Origin: Ignelater luminosus
Lineage: Eukaryota; Arthropoda; Insecta; Coleoptera; Elateridae
Reading direction: 5' to 3'
NCBI GenBank assembly: GCA_011009095.1
Contig: VTPC01000620.1
Span: forward strand, 54,488 to 118,487
DNA: 64,000 nt
The position numbers and the translations under genes were made by a program. The notes under the pieces are model-generated. The model worked only from the letters and a program-made list of their open reading frames with translations, searched no databases and was not told the origin of the DNA. This document shows, in pieces, positions 43,201-55,604 of the stretch (position 1 is its first letter; the number at the start of each line of letters is the position of its first letter).

Positions 43201-43856
43201 TTTTATCATTTATTTCCTAGCAGTATGAATGTCCCCTTGGTAATGGTAAATTCCAAGTTTTATGGTACCTTGTTTTCGTCTAGGTATTTGTTGTACAAGT
43301 TTACGAGTTCGTATTTTAATTGATCTCATTCTCCCGTTATCATTTCAGTTGTTATCTTGTCAGGGCCTGCCATTTTGTTCCTTTTTAGTTTCTTTATTGT
43401 ATTGTTAATTTCTGTTATAGTTATTTCGGGGATGACTTCAAAACCCACATTCATTATTATTCTTTTTCATTCTTTTTCTTGTGTTGCATTTTGAAGTCAT
43501 ATAGCCCGTAAGTGTTATTCCTTCTTTGTTTTTAATTTTGGTTAATTGTTTTTTGCTCAGTTACTTTTTGATCTCTTTTGGTCCTTTATTTTCTTCGTTG
43601 ACAGTTTCAATAGTCGTAGTGTTATACCTTCTTGTATCATTTCGAATTTCTTTCGTTATTAATTTGTTTAATTCTAACCATTTTATCTGATTCTTAGTTG
43701 TTACAATTCTCATTTGTCTTCTTTTTTCTATTAACTTTCTGGTATTTTCGCTAAGATTGTCTGTTGTGTTCTTATTTTTCGTGGCTTTCCTTTGTTCTTT
43801 TTGTGTTTTTGTCTATTCCTTTTATGGAATCTTCCTTTAAGTTATTCAGATGCTCC

Positions 43857-44312
43857 TTAATTTCTTCTTGATATTTGTTTGCTTGCCTTGTTAGCATATT
43901 GGCGTCCACTTGTAAGTTTCTTAATTCTTTCTGCATCTGCTTTAAAGCATATTTTCGCTCTTACCATTCCGTGATCGCTCCTTATTCTTATTGAATTCAG
44001 CACTGTTACGTCTTGTACCAATTGTTTGTTGCTTGAGAGTATGTAGTCAATTTCATATTTTACCTTAAATTTGGGACTTTTCAATGTCCATTTCCTAGTT
44101 TCTTGTTTTCTAAAGAAGGTGTTCGTGGCAGAAAGTTTGTTAGTTTCTGTAAAATTCAATAGTATTGCCTCTCTTTCATTTTGTTTTCCACTTCCGTGAT
44201 TATCTAAAGTTTTTTCCCATTCTTCTTGTTTCTTACCAATTTTTGCATTAAAATCGCCCTTATCAGTGTATACAGGCTGCTCATATATGACTGAATGTCG
44301 CGTGATTGACAA
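43857..44312 (-). pseudogene. RTE-F endonuclease C-terminal part
   Basis: A 151-codon unbroken frame: G-D-F-N-A-K-I-G-K (the catalytic GDFN motif), D-N-H-G-S-G-K-Q-N-E-R, L-L-N-F-T-E-T-N-K-L, N-T-F-F-R-K-Q-E-T-R-K-W-T, Y-E-I-D-Y-I-L, and I-R-S-D-H-G-M-V-R-A-K with the catalytic SDH motif. These are the key residues of APE-type LINE endonucleases, which nick target DNA to prime reverse transcription. The fold looks nearly complete from GDFN onward; the part upstream of GDFN is broken by shifts. Confidence 0.85.
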
Positions 44313-44810
44313 AGTGCAACGAATATTCCAAAACTAATCTCTGGGATAATTAATTTTGTGCATATCGGGCTACATAAGTAACGTTCTTTTAGTTCACAGC
44401 CATTAGTTTTTGGCATACTAATACATAAGCTGCCAATAAAAAATCTTTGAGAGGTTATCAATGAACACACCTTACATATGTTGTAATGTCGTTTTGAATG
44501 GCAATGGTAATTTTCGTAAGATTATTCCACCTTTTCGTCATCATAATCACAAGTCGGCGCATTATGTTAGGATGATCCTTAGGTTTTTCAGTACTTTCAT
44601 AATTATATATTTAGGCTATTCTGCTAGATATTATTACATACTGTGTTTATGTACTTTTTATTTACTAGGAAGCCTAATCTATTTGCTCTAACTTCTTCTT
44701 GGCCTTTCCGGTACAATATGTGTCTTGAATTTGTTACTAGATCTTCCTTAGTTCGTTTAACTTCACTGATCTCTATTACGACCCACTTTATTTTGTTTAC
44801 TACATTTTGT

Positions 44811-45454
44811 AGCCCTTTCTAATTTTTTATTCGTCAATAGTGTTTTAACATTGTCCTTTTTCTTGCCTTTTTCTTTTTATTTAAGCAGCCAGGAATTCTT
44901 AGCATTCTCTGCCTTTTCCTTTACCCAATCGCTGCCGTAATTGGAGGGTTTAAGGCTGCTGAAAACTGAGGGCCTTTTTCTATGACGAGTGTTCATAAAT
45001 GGGGAGAATTTTAGCCTTAATACTCCTCTTTGGCCAGGCATCTAGGAGCGTGGAAGTAGTTCACGTTTATCGAAACTGTGCCTGCTACCGTTGCTTTAAT
45101 TGTATAAGGTCATCCTCTACCAGACTCCGTCACTCCGCTTTCTTCACAATGACTTGTGGATCTATGTACTTTGATATCTGCAGTCTTGATTAGAATCGTT
45201 AGCCACTTGTCACCTGTAACCCAGTGCTATCAGACGGGTCAGCTGAGTCCTGTTTTTTAAGGAAGTTGTTACTCCTCCATTCCGCACTATTTTTCAACTT
45301 GGCTTGAGACAGGCTTTGGCAGGTTTTATTACAATATGTATATATTTCAAAATTGATCAACTGAAGAATGTTCTAGCTTTTCAAATAACAAGATTTAAAC
45401 GAAAAAGGTCTGAAAACTAACAATTTTAAATGTAACTAAAATTGACATGCCTAC
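44811..45454. other. Possible RTE 5' region; no gene recognised
   Basis: Less AT-rich than average at 44940-45260. It lies upstream of the RTE-F endonuclease on its coding strand, so it may be 5' leader of that element. No protein similarity was recognised. Confidence 0.35.
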
Positions 45455-46080
45455 GTATAAAATTCCATTTGAATTTTTAGAATTGCAGCTTCGAGCCTTG
45501 GAAACCTCTGATGCGAATCACATTATTAAAGATAGTTACGAGCAAAGTTCCAAAATTGAATAATTCTTTGTCTACCAGTCAAAAGTCACCATCGGTCTTC
45601 GTATTTAAAATAAAGATGCGTGCTTACTCTGCGAAGAATCTCATAAGATATGGACTACTTCTAAGTTTTTGGCAAAGGCATGACGTGCACATTATCGTTT
45701 TGTCAAGAAAAGAAATTTATGTTTGAAGTGCCTTACTTCTTCTCATAGCATAAGGCGTTGCTTTAGCAAACATGCTTGTAAATCGTGTGGTGGTCGTCTT
45801 CATAGTTTGTTACATTTTAGTACAAATTCTTGCAAGGCGCAGAATAGTTGTGAACTATCTTCTTCTTCATCTCCAGAGGCGAGCGGCTGTAATAAAAAAG
45901 GTACTTCTCTTTTCCAAATGAAAACATTCCAACACTTATTACTAGTTTGTCACATTATTCAGTGACTCTTTTGCCAACAGTACAAGATGCTAGAGGCAAT
46001 TCTGGTGCAGTGGGTGCTTTAACTGATGCTAACAATTACTTCATCACTCCATGTGGTTTAGTGGTCTAGCGTTTTTATTG
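45455..46080 (+). pseudogene. BEL/Pao gag end and protease start, copy 3
   Basis: The plus strand reads F-L-E-L-Q-L-R-A-L-E-T-S-D, then D-A-C-L-L-C-E-E-S-H-K-I-W, and after a shift R-F-V-K-K-R-N-L-C-L-K-C-L-T-S and R-R-C-F-S-K-H-A-C-K-S-C-G-G-R. Two or three cysteine/histidine knuckles followed by H-x-L-L-H are typical of BEL/Pao gag. Next is L-L-P-T-V-Q, V-L-D-A-R-G-N-S-G-A-V and D-A-N-N-Y-F-I-T, the start of the aspartic protease with the catalytic D-S-G replaced by D-A-N. Pol is absent. The orientation is opposite to the other two BEL copies. Confidence 0.7.
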
Positions 46081-46399
46081 GAAACGTCAGATAATTGGCC
46101 CTTTAATATTTTGAATTTTTTGTCCACGGAAGTCCAAAACGTAGAAAGAAAAATTGTTCTGATTCTTTAGTACGTCGGGATATGGATAGTATTCTTAATA
46201 AGTTTTCATCTTTAATGAAAATCCTCAGGATGAATGTAGCGTTTTGTCTTCGATTTGTAAATAACTCAAGGCATAAAGAAGGCAGAAATCGACTTTCAAG
46301 CCGCACTTATGATTTTGTTAAAGCAAGTTCAATCGGAAGTTTATTCGAATTGTATTAGTCAACTAGAAAGTGGAAAATGCAATTAGAAATCTTTTTGAA

Positions 46400-46682
46400 A
46401 GTTAAACCTATTTGTAGATGATGGTCGGTTGGAGATTAACCAGCTCATCTTTGTCGTATGATAAGACATTTTCCAAATTAATGCTGGTGCTCCGCGAACA
46501 CGCCTTAACTCTGAACAAGAAGAACAAATTTTACGAAGCGTTTCTGAAGAACTTGGAAGTAGTACAAGAGGAGTTACTCGCCGATTTAATATTCCTGGTA
46601 ATTCCACAATGCATAATGTTTTAAAGGCAGATTCTTTATATCCGTATCACTTTCTTACTACCCAGTCGTTAAAACCTAATTA
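46400..46682 (+). pseudogene. Tc1/IS630-like transposase helix-turn-helix fragment
   Basis: In one plus-strand frame: G-A-P-R-T-R-L-N-S-E-Q-E-E-Q-I, G-S-S-T-R-G-V-T-R-R-F-N-I-P, then A-D-S-L-Y-P-Y-H-F and S-L-K-P-N-Y-stop. GAPR followed by STRxxxRxxxI and LYPYH-x2-x-QxLxPxD matches the N-terminal helix-turn-helix region shared by a widespread group of insect Tc1/mariner-related transposases. The catalytic DDE part is absent, and no inverted repeats were seen. A weaker block V-D-D-G-R-L-E-I-N upstream may belong to it. Confidence 0.55.
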
Positions 46683-49404
46683 TTAATTATCAAAGTTGCG
46701 TTATAACTACTGCAACTGTTTTTATTTTTGATCTTTTATTACATGGAAGTAATTAATTACAAGGTTTTTGTTTTTAGTTTAAAATAACGAAACACGATGC
46801 ATACATCCGACAATCTTTAAACACAATCATCTGCAATTATGATTGTAGCAAACTCGACAACATAAGCAAGCTTTTGGAATACAAGTGTGAAAGAACAGAA
46901 ATTACACGTAAGAAATATAAAATGTTTCGTCTTGGTCTATTTTTATTGATTTTTGTCCAGGAAGAAGACCGCCACTTCTCTATTCGGGTCCGTCTTGAAG
47001 TAAACAACTTTAAGATTGTTTCCGAGTAGCTTGTTACACACCAGTATCAGGTTTACAGTTATTACTTCGGTATATACAAAAAGTAGTAGATATAACGTTA
47101 TAAATCTAAAAGAGAACTTTGAAGTATTTGCTACACTTCAAACAATTTTAATTTTTAATTTATTAAAACCAGTTGTACACGTAAATTTAAATTTGTAAAC
47201 TTAAATAGGTTACCTTAATGAAAGCAGGTTTATTAATTATTAATCAATAACGGCATACTATGTAATTGCTCTTATAAACGCTACACATAGAAAACTACAT
47301 ACATATGTATAAAACTAGTAAATCTAATGCAAATGGAAAAGTTTCTAAAATGTAAACTGAATCAACAACTGTAACGCAGTTATATGGTAGTAGCTATACA
47401 TGGTTTACTCCTAAAGTCAGAACGCTTCAAGTGTGATGGTAAATTCAATGAAAGCTATGCCCTGCCCGCATCATTCACAACGTTATACAATACAAACTTT
47501 TGCAGTGACTAAACGAGTTAAGAGTTTAAGAACTACTGAGAAAGTTGTGGTTTTCAAAACCCATAAAATGTATTCAATGATAAAGTTGCTGTCTTAAAGT
47601 CAGGAAATTATAAAAACAGAGACATGATTAATACTAACATTTTTCTGAACACCTTTGAGTCATTCCTACTATCTATAGAATGTTATGAAGAAGCTTATTC
47701 TGATAAATATTAATTTTGTTCAACAGTTAGTTGCATTAACCACTTCTGTATTCATTTAAAAGGTCCTTAACCACGCTCACGAATTTGCACCAAAAGAAAT
47801 TGCACTTCAACATAATTTAATGAATTAACTAAAATGAAACTTTCATACAAATGTTAAACTTTCAAGTGGTGAATAGCGATAAAGATAAAACCCATATGCA
47901 GTGACTAAACACAAACATCTGACAAGAATTTCCGACAGCAGATGGTCTAATTTGGGCTATTATTTTATAAATAAACCACAGCAATTCATAATTATTAAAT
48001 GGCAGTCAAATAATGAAGATATAAAACGGAATTTTTTATTTTTCTCTTAAAGTAGAACAGCGTTAGTAATACTGCATGTATGTTTTTATCAAAATAATGC
48101 GAATTAGAAGTTTTATAGTTAACAGCGGATTGTTAGAAAAGTAAAACCTAGCAAAAAAAATAAATTATTCCTCTTACACAAAATATAATTTGTAATAAAC
48201 ATAATAACTATGTGGTTAGTAATATAAAATAAGTCTAATTACCATTCTTGTGTTTTGTTTTACATTTTCCCCAAGGACAAAAAAGCATGAGAAAGAAAAA
48301 CACGATCTTTACAAATTGTTTCTTGGAGAAATCAAATTCTCTGGAAATTGAAGGAAAAAATAATTACTTGTAACGAAGGAACGTGATGCTTTAATAAAAC
48401 CTAAACAAACATTTACAGTTGTATAACAAGATATAATTATTCATAAATTATAATTTAATGTTCAATTTGACTAAAATTCTCCTTCTTGGTATTTACATAA
48501 ATAAGTTATAACTAGTCAAGTCAACGTTTGGCTTCTTCATTCCTTCTAGCCGAATAAACAAATAAATAGAAAAAATCTCAATGTGTTCAATATTTTAACA
48601 AAGCTTTCCTATCCTGTTGGTAACAAATGTTTTGAACTTTTGAGCATCCATCTGATTCGTACCGGAGGCGAACTATTTTAAAGTTAAATAAAAATGTCCA
48701 ATATCGATATTACTTGAAAAATGCGAAATCTCCACTGTAGTTCTTATCGTAAAGCAGTCAGAAAAAATGTAAACATTGTTTACTTCAACCAAGTGCAATA
48801 ACATCCACTGGGATTCATCTTCATGTTTGCCTGTTCTGTACAATTACTTACATAATCTTGCGTTTGTGTAATCTTCCTTTCGAATCGGGCTGAAGATGTT
48901 TATCCTTATTGATTCACTGTCTTTTTCGAACAACATCTTTGCATGCGATCCAGTTTTCATCGTCAAAAACAATTCTTCTTTGCAAAAGGTTTATTTCTAT
49001 TGGGGCGCTTCCCCGAAAATTGCATTCAAAGAGTTAAATAGTCTATTTGATCTCAAAGCTGAGAGCAATCGGGCGTCCCCTGGAAACGACTTAATCGGTC
49101 AATCCTTCCAAAACCGGATCACCAGAAAGAAAGAAAGGAATGTGAAGAAGAGATGAAAAACCGACGGTTTCTTTCGAAACCAACCCTGATGACGAATTCA
49201 ATAAACATTGAAGGAATATCTGTACATAAGAAAGTTTCATCAATTTCATTTCTGAATTCGTACATTCTGTTGGTCGGTTACCATGTTCCCGTAACTTTAC
49301 AGGACACGTTGTATATGAAATCAACTAAGAATTTTTTCCTGATTACAGATACATAATCAATATTTCAATTACCATCATAGGTATTGCCTCTCCATCTATC
49401 AGAA
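46683..49404. other. No recognisable gene
   Basis: AT-rich, stop-dense. A less AT-rich patch at 48985-49170 has an 86-codon frame without recognisable domain. Confidence 0.45.
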
Positions 49405-49890
49405 GGGAGGTTCTCTCGGAAATTGAGAGGAACAAGCAAGCAACTGACCCAAGGCATCCCTCGTTTGGAAAACAGAGCTATCAAACGAGATTATGATTTT
49501 AAGAAAGCTCTGTAGATTCCACGGGTGTACTTGAAATCACTGCCGAACGACGCCACTGTCAGCAGTGGCAAGCGTCTCTCCCTGTTGAGGCCTCGGAACC
49601 AAAAGAGGAGCTAACTACTAACAGTCAGTGACCATATTCTACTCGAAGAGCCCTCAACAGGTTCAGAACCAACACTTTGCGATGCAAGAAAAATTTAAAA
49701 AGATGTGGATATGCAGAAGACGATAGATGTGAATGTGGAGAAGCACAAGACGCTGGGCACTTACTGGTTTGCCCAGACTTAGGGAAAGGCTGCTCCCATC
49801 GAGACCTCATCAAAGCGAATAACAGTCATCTTAGTAGCAATACTGGGGAACACCATTTGATTTTACCTGTGATTCGTATACGGAAAGTAA
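49405..49890 (+). pseudogene. Jockey-like LINE ORF2 C-terminal fragment
   Basis: The plus strand reads A-T-D-P-R-H-P-S-F-G-K-Q, then, after shifts, R-A-L-N-R-F-R-T-N-T-L-R-C-K-K-N-L-K-R, D-D-R-C-E-C-G-E-A-Q-D-A-G-H-L-L-V-C-P and D-L-I-K-A-N. The L-N-R-L-R-T, C-x-C-G-E-x-Q-x2-x-H-L-L-x-C-P signature (a CCHC-like cluster) is typical of the C-termini of insect non-LTR elements of the Jockey and related clades. The upstream RT is absent, so this is a heavily 5'-truncated insertion. Confidence 0.7.
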
Positions 49891-51690
49891 GTAAGTAAAT
49901 AGAAGAAGTTGCATTGGATCTCAATCAGTCAGACTTTAGTTAGTCGATCAGGTAATGGAATTTTTTATTTCATTGTTGGTGTGTTAATACCCGAATGCAT
50001 CAAGTTAAACAAGCTTTCTATGAGAAGTCGAATTTTTAAGGTATGTTGGGAGGCCTTGTCGAGTCATATATTGCTATACCTATCTCATAGATCCTGCTCA
50101 TGGTCAACATAAACAGAAAAGGATTTCATAGTAGTCATGTCATGATCATTTGTGACCCTGTTTGCCGAATTCTAGATTTCTTCATTTAGTGTACGATTCT
50201 GCTGTATGGAGAATTCAGTATGTTAGAAACTATCTTAGGTAACAATATACTAATGGAGACAGAACTTCTATACTTATAGGCGGCAGCAATTATGGACTAG
50301 AGCTGTGGCTGTTTATTCCTGTTTCAATAGTTCAAATGATACTCCAGAAGACAGATTCAATAAACTTTTAAGAACCACAAAAAATGTAACCAATCTGTAA
50401 GAAATTTTTTATAGAACTCCATTAGCTATATATATAAGTACTGCAAGATTTTGCATACTGTAGTGAAATAAAAGCCAACTAGGTATAATGTAACTCAAAA
50501 TTTACTGCAAGTTTGGAGAACTAGTGCAAGTAAAGCTTGTTAGCGTTATATGCTCCACGGATATACAAATAATAACAATCTAAATATATTTACAACTCCA
50601 ATAAACTCTTCAATGGAAATCCTAGACAGCATACTACAACTCAGAATCAACCAAACATAAAGCAGGTGGTAGAATACTGGAAAGAATAAAGAACTAAATA
50701 TGGGTAAGGTAAAAAATTCCGTCTGGATCGCTTGAGAAGAAAAAAAAAATCCAAAGATACCTTATATAAAATTTAAACCTGTCATATCACTCACCGATGT
50801 GCTGGAAAAACTACCCAGTTGGAAGGCTATAGGTCAGACCATATTTTTGGTTAAAAGAAACCTGAAAACCTTCCACATCCTAGCTGGAAGGACATTGTAC
50901 AACTTGCCCAAAATGGTTCTCCCAGAGTCATACCTTCTTAATGTCAACTAAATCAACCAAGCTATTGTCTGCTGGCCATTCTATATATTAGAGTTGACCT
51001 ACATAAATTTGTTTTCTTCAACTTTCAATCTTGAGAAACAACTTAATGTCGTTGCCTCGTTTTGAAAAGAGCCAAGTTAAGAAAAAGATAATATGCTAAT
51101 TTAGCTACTACAACACTAAAATTCTAAATCTGCAGCTTGGGAGCTGATGAGAGACTGTTTCTGAATGTAGGGTGCTGTTACATCACGATTCGTCAGCACA
51201 ATCGAATATGCATTTACACGGATTATAAAATTTGAAAAGCGAAGCTGATTATATAATGTAATAGCGTTGTAAGTGAATCTTCTACAAGGCAAGTTGTGGT
51301 ATGGGGTGGTAACATAAGCATACCTTTATAACGAATATTAACAGTATATACTTGAAACCATGTAGAGCAACTTAAAACAAACAAATGTTTGTATGTAACT
51401 AGTGTATGTGTATCCAATGTTGTTTCTATCAATTGTCGATCTTTAACCATTTTAGACAGCAGAAGAAAGAAATACGAATTGAAGAGAAGCAGAGTCGGAT
51501 AAATCAAATTGAATGAAGCAAATCTTGCAAAGTTCCAAAACATTCCATGTGGAGCAATTGATTTTTATTGTTTATTGTAGTTAACCTCGGCAGCACAACT
51601 ATACTCATCTACAAATAGCGACATAATTTATACAATGGAATAGAGTCGACTGTCTGATGCGCTGATGTCTCGTAACAAGAGACGCACGAT
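49891..51690. other. No recognisable gene
   Basis: AT-rich. A plus-strand block near 50800-50930 (L-P-S-W-K-A-I-G-Q) faintly resembles a LINE RT lead-in but is too weak to call. Confidence 0.4.
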
Positions 51691-51699
51691 CACTTTGCG

Positions 51700-53150
51700 T
51701 ATTCAGCTCCTCTTTGGCATATTTGTGATTTTCATCCGCATTTTGCTCATCTACAACTGCGAAGCTATTACTACAGTCATGCCCAGCACAGAAACCGTAT
51801 ATTACATAAAACATTACACTTCGTTTTGGCTATATTTCTTTCGCATCCAGACTTTCAATTGGGGGAATCTATTTCAAGCAAATTATCAGGCCCCCGTTTC
51901 TCTTCTGAAGTTCTGACTTTGTAGCTATGCTTCTGAAGTTTATATCCACAATTTCAGTGATTCATTTAAATTCCTCTCCATCGCTGTACCCGATAAAAAA
52001 TTTAAACTCTGCAAAAGTTACAGCTGAAATTGGTGATAGAAACAAGTTGAAGAGCAACGTCGTTTGGTGCTTGTGTAAATTTAAAACCTTTTGTACTCTT
52101 ACCAGAATAATTAATTGACATGAATGCTTCTCCAGCTACTGTAATCTCGTCTAACGGAGTTGATCCACTATTGAATACTTGCACATGTATTTTAAAGTGT
52201 TTTGTTGTTTGTTTTTAGTTTCTTAAAGCCAGTAATCCTTCCGATATTAAAGGGGAGAGATGTTGTCTCACAGTCTGTCATAGCATGTGAAATAGATAGA
52301 AGTAGTATGAAATCACATAATGTATGTTGCAGTGACAGACTGTTTAATATTCGCCAAAGCTTGCCAATCCTCCTAGGAATTAGTATCTTCACTTCTTGCT
52401 CCTTCTCACCAAAAGATGGGAGCAGCACGAGGAAATTGGTGTCATTATATACAAGAACAGCTAGTTTACTAACCTTGATGGCAATAGACACAATTAGACG
52501 ATCAGCGTCTTCGGAAGCTTGAATGACATGGATTCCAGCAGCTGTCAAACGTGATGCTACATTGGCATCGTTTGTGACATATTTATGCTTTGAAGAAAGT
52601 TTTTGTAAAAGTACGGTTACCTTGTTTTCATACAAGATTATTATTCCTTATTAAGCTCGTCGATCATGCTTAACGTCCATATACAATAACAGTCACTTGT
52701 TCAGCTGAAAATTTGATCATATCATATCATCATAAGTGTTATTCTTTTCAATATTACGCGTTGCTCTAGATAACTACCCTTGACCGATTGGAAATCCAGT
52801 TCGTTTACAAATGGTGGCGTTAGGTCAGCACCAGCAAGTTTCTCAAACAATATCTCGTTTGACAGGTTTAACAGAGACCCTGTCATTGTTGAGGGATCTA
52901 TAAGTCAGAAAATCTATGTCTGGGAGTTCTTTTAGAAGCGATTACTGACTTTCTTAAAGTTCACGCTTGTTTTCTTGTCAGGCTTGCCATCGTTTCGCTA
53001 TCACAAGGAGGCAATGGTACAGGAAGAGCTGGCATTTTTAAGCTCTGTAGCTCTATAGTCCAGATATTTTCAGTCACGACTTCGCACCATTCCTGCACAA
53101 TCTACGTCATACGTTTACCTCCTTCAACACCGTCACGAGCATAGCTGCGA
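51700..53150 (-). pseudogene. Remnant of an uncharacterised insect repeat-associated protein family (DxD...TxCxTTS motifs)
   Basis: The clearest block is a 147-codon minus-strand frame (52635-52192): Y-V-T-N-D-A-N-V-A-S, I-Q-A-S-E-D-A-D-R-L-I-V-S-I-A, Y-N-D-T-N-F-L-V-L-L and H-A-M-T-D-C-E-T-T-S-L. It continues (52184-52002) with Q-V-F-N-S, V-A-G-E-A-F-M, and weakly to about 51700 with cysteine-rich remnants. From memory these match a multicopy insect family with motifs DADxLIV, DTDLLVLL and TGCDTTS and a cysteine-rich C-terminus. Acidic clusters recall FEN/PIN-type nucleases, but that is inference. Upstream, S-L-K-M-P-A-L-P-V-P (about 53030) may be its earlier part. Several key acids have changed (D to N), and frameshifts are present. 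Confidence 0.6.
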
Positions 53151-53406
53151 ACCGACCGTCGTAGTGGAAAAGAGGAAAACGAAAGATCTTTTACTATTAT
53201 AACGACCACAATCTTTTTGGAAACTGACTGACTGGCAGTCGGAGCTCTAATTCTAAGACACGTTTAGATACGCAAATACATTTTATTAGTAAGCCATGGT
53301 GTGTTTGTGTTATATCAGCTTCTTCAGCCTCATTCACACAGAGCAACTTGACTTGACGCTATTTTATTAGTTCTGAGTATTTGTTACGTGTGTGACGGGC
53401 CAGTTA

Positions 53407-53470
53407 CCACTACTATATCAAAGTAGTGGCTATAAATACTCGCTGCTACTTGAATTAAACATGTCTGATC
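53407..53470 (+). promoter_or_regulatory. Hairpin plus TATA box, possible LTR or gene promoter
   Basis: CCACTACT (53407-53414) pairs perfectly with AGTAGTGG (53422-53429). TATAAATA starts at 53431, and 30 bases after it is ATG (53461). The frame is only 15 codons. Preceding TGTGTGACGGGCC could be an LTR start, but no second copy was found. Weak evidence. Confidence 0.25.
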
Positions 53471-54539
53471 CTATAGCCGGAGCTAACTTCGGTAGTCACG
53501 TGGCCTAATTGCAGCGAAACAGCGCTGGAATTGACTTGTGTAACAATACAGTACACTACAGCATAAATCTTGACTGTCCTACTGTCTTACTCGACTAAAC
53601 CATAAAAATATTCGCTACATGTGAGAAGCTAGAGAAGCAATTGAGCCTTAGGTTCTCTGATATTTTGGTTCCGTTACCAGTGTTTTTAGTACAAAAGTTA
53701 TTTAACAAGTTAGATGTGTTTTAATTCTTATTGTGCCAGTTACAGCCCCTGGGGTTTTCACACCAAGCACCGCTGATGCCAAAAAGTTGTCGTGACAAAT
53801 TTCATTGTTCTTTTGTAAATGTAAAATGAAATCGGTATTCGGTTAATAGCGATTTGTGTATGAAATATTCTTCCATAGCCGAAAAGTCAACTTCTCCGGG
53901 AAAGAAAAAACTGTGGAAAGTCTTAGTTTTAAATGTTATGAAAATGTTCGCATGTTGCAAATTGGCTGTTTGAGAAACTTATAAGTAATAGGTAGATTGG
54001 GCGCTTAATATTTTTCCTGTCGTTTTTTTTGTGTTCAATTACACTCGTTTGCGTATTTTGTTTTGACTATTTTATCTAAGTCACTGATTTTAAAATGTGT
54101 TAATGTTTATATTCTGAAACTCTTTCTGTAATTTTTCAATATTGTTGCTAAAGAGTGACTCCAGAGTGCTCGAAAGCATTGGAGGTGTTAATTGGACTAT
54201 TGCAGCATTTTATTGAAATATTTTGTAGCGACATTCCAGAAACTAGTTTTGCTTCCGTCCTCAGACGGTTACCCTGAGGAGAAGGAGGAGAAGGACAATA
54301 ATTGCTATCCGACTATGACGCTTGATGATTAAACCACTGAACTACTACTATGTTCTGCATAAGCTACATCTTTGTAGCTAGATGTGCAGTAGGTGTTTGT
54401 ACCACCTTCTGTTGATGGCTGAGCTGTAGCTCATTGTGCAGTATTGACATCCATATGGGTTCGATTTCTAGACTAGCCTTCCTAGTTGTTCCCTTTCTCT
54501 TTTATCGATTGGCTGTTTTCGGAGTGCCTAGCTTTATGA
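53471..54539. other. No recognisable gene
   Basis: Less AT-rich than average after 54240, perhaps the 3' region of the adjacent Jockey remnant. No coding signal was recognised. Confidence 0.4.
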
Positions 54540-55595
54540 TGTAACCTTCTTTACCTGTTTTATGGTTGTCGTTTACGGATTTTTGGTGGGCTTTTTATAG
54601 CCAGTTGTTTACTATGGTTGCAACAGGGATTTTGGTCGTTTATATTTATCGGTTGCTTGTATTTCATAATTTGCTAGTGTGTTTATCAGAAAATTTCCCG
54701 ATGTCAGGATGGTGTTGCATAGCCTTTCGACATTTACGTGTATAGTTTCTTGTATAGTCGGGATGCCAGCATCACGATGGAAATCTACGTTCCTGACGAA
54801 CCAAGGTGCGTTGAAGGTTAAGCGCGGGGCTTTGTTTTGTGTCACTTGTAAGTTGTGAATATGCATTTTTGCTGTGTACCCTCAGGTTGGTGTGGCGTAG
54901 ATTAGCAGTGGCTTGATGGTAATCTTGTACAAAAGTAGTTTATTGCCTTTAAAAATGTCCAAGAAGATGGCGGCGGTATGTCCTTGGTAACTGAAGCCCT
55001 CAGTGATGTGCTCGACGAGTCGTAATATCTGATGGGTAATGGCATGTCTTCTAAACCTGAATTACTCATTTGGGATCATTTAGTGCTTCTCGAGTTCTTC
55101 ATTGAGACGAGAGAGTATTCCTCGGCTATTTTACCCAGTGGGGGCAGGAGGCTGATATGTCTGTAGCTCTAGGGAAACAAAAGTCTTGCTCTGCTTTTGG
55201 AATGACTACGACGTCAGCTAGTATCCATTTTTCGGGGAAGTAGTGGAATCTTAGTTCAGCACTTACAATGCCTACCAGGGCAACAATAGCTTTTCTAGGT
55301 AGCATTTTCAGTTAAGCATTTGTGATGCCATCTGGGCCGGATGCTCTGTCGTGGATGATGTTATTGATTTCCTCTGAAGAGGTTGGTCGTATTTGTTCGT
55401 CTTCCGTGGCTTTAGTGCGAACTTCTCGATTGATTCTGGAGACGAAGTTGAGATCAATGTTTTTGTGATTTGGTCTGCATTGCCTTTCAAGATTGTCTGG
55501 GAAAGCTTCGGCTTTTCCTGTGTTGGAGTAAACTAGCCCGTTTTCTTCATGAATCGTCGTTGTTCTATTTGTACATTCTTTCATTGGAAGATTTT
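54540..55595 (-). pseudogene. Jockey-clade LINE ORF2 remnant with deleted RT centre
   Basis: From 55590 the minus strand reads E-E-N-G-L-V-Y-S-N-T-G-K-A-E-A-F, then R-A-S-G-P-D-G-I-T-N-A (55345-55312), V-V-V-I-P-K-A (about 55215), weak decayed Q-F-x-F-R-R, and H-T-A-A-I-F-L-D-I (the first catalytic motif). It then jumps to L-L-L-Y-K-I-T-I-K-P-L-L-I-Y (54935), N-A-P-W-F-V-R-N and R-D-A-G-I-P-T-I. The region with the GVPQGS and YADD motifs is missing, about 1 kb compared with a complete element. Stops and shifts are frequent. Confidence 0.8.
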
Positions 55596-55604
55596 GCAAT
55601 TTTT

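Larger units (their letters stand above)
42880..44810 (-). mobile_element. RTE LINE (RTE-F) with endonuclease but deleted RT core
   Basis: Minus-strand order: endonuclease N-terminal part (44810-44620: K-W-V-V-I-E-I-S-E-V-K-R-T and G-F-L-V-N-K-K); endonuclease C-terminal part (44312-43857); linker; RT lead-in (43390-43330: K-M-A-G-P-D-K-I-T-T-E-M-I); a deletion; then the C-terminal domain (43200-42881). Between A-G-P-D and the C-terminal region only N-K-Y-L-D-E-N-K-V-P remains, so almost the whole RT is gone. It is the most complete RTE endonuclease in the window but cannot be active. Confidence 0.8.

Noticed and set aside
50770..50960. LINE-like L-P-S-W-K-A-I-G-Q block on the plus strand
   Set aside because: One short similarity to RT lead-in motifs with no neighbouring motif; not enough to call.
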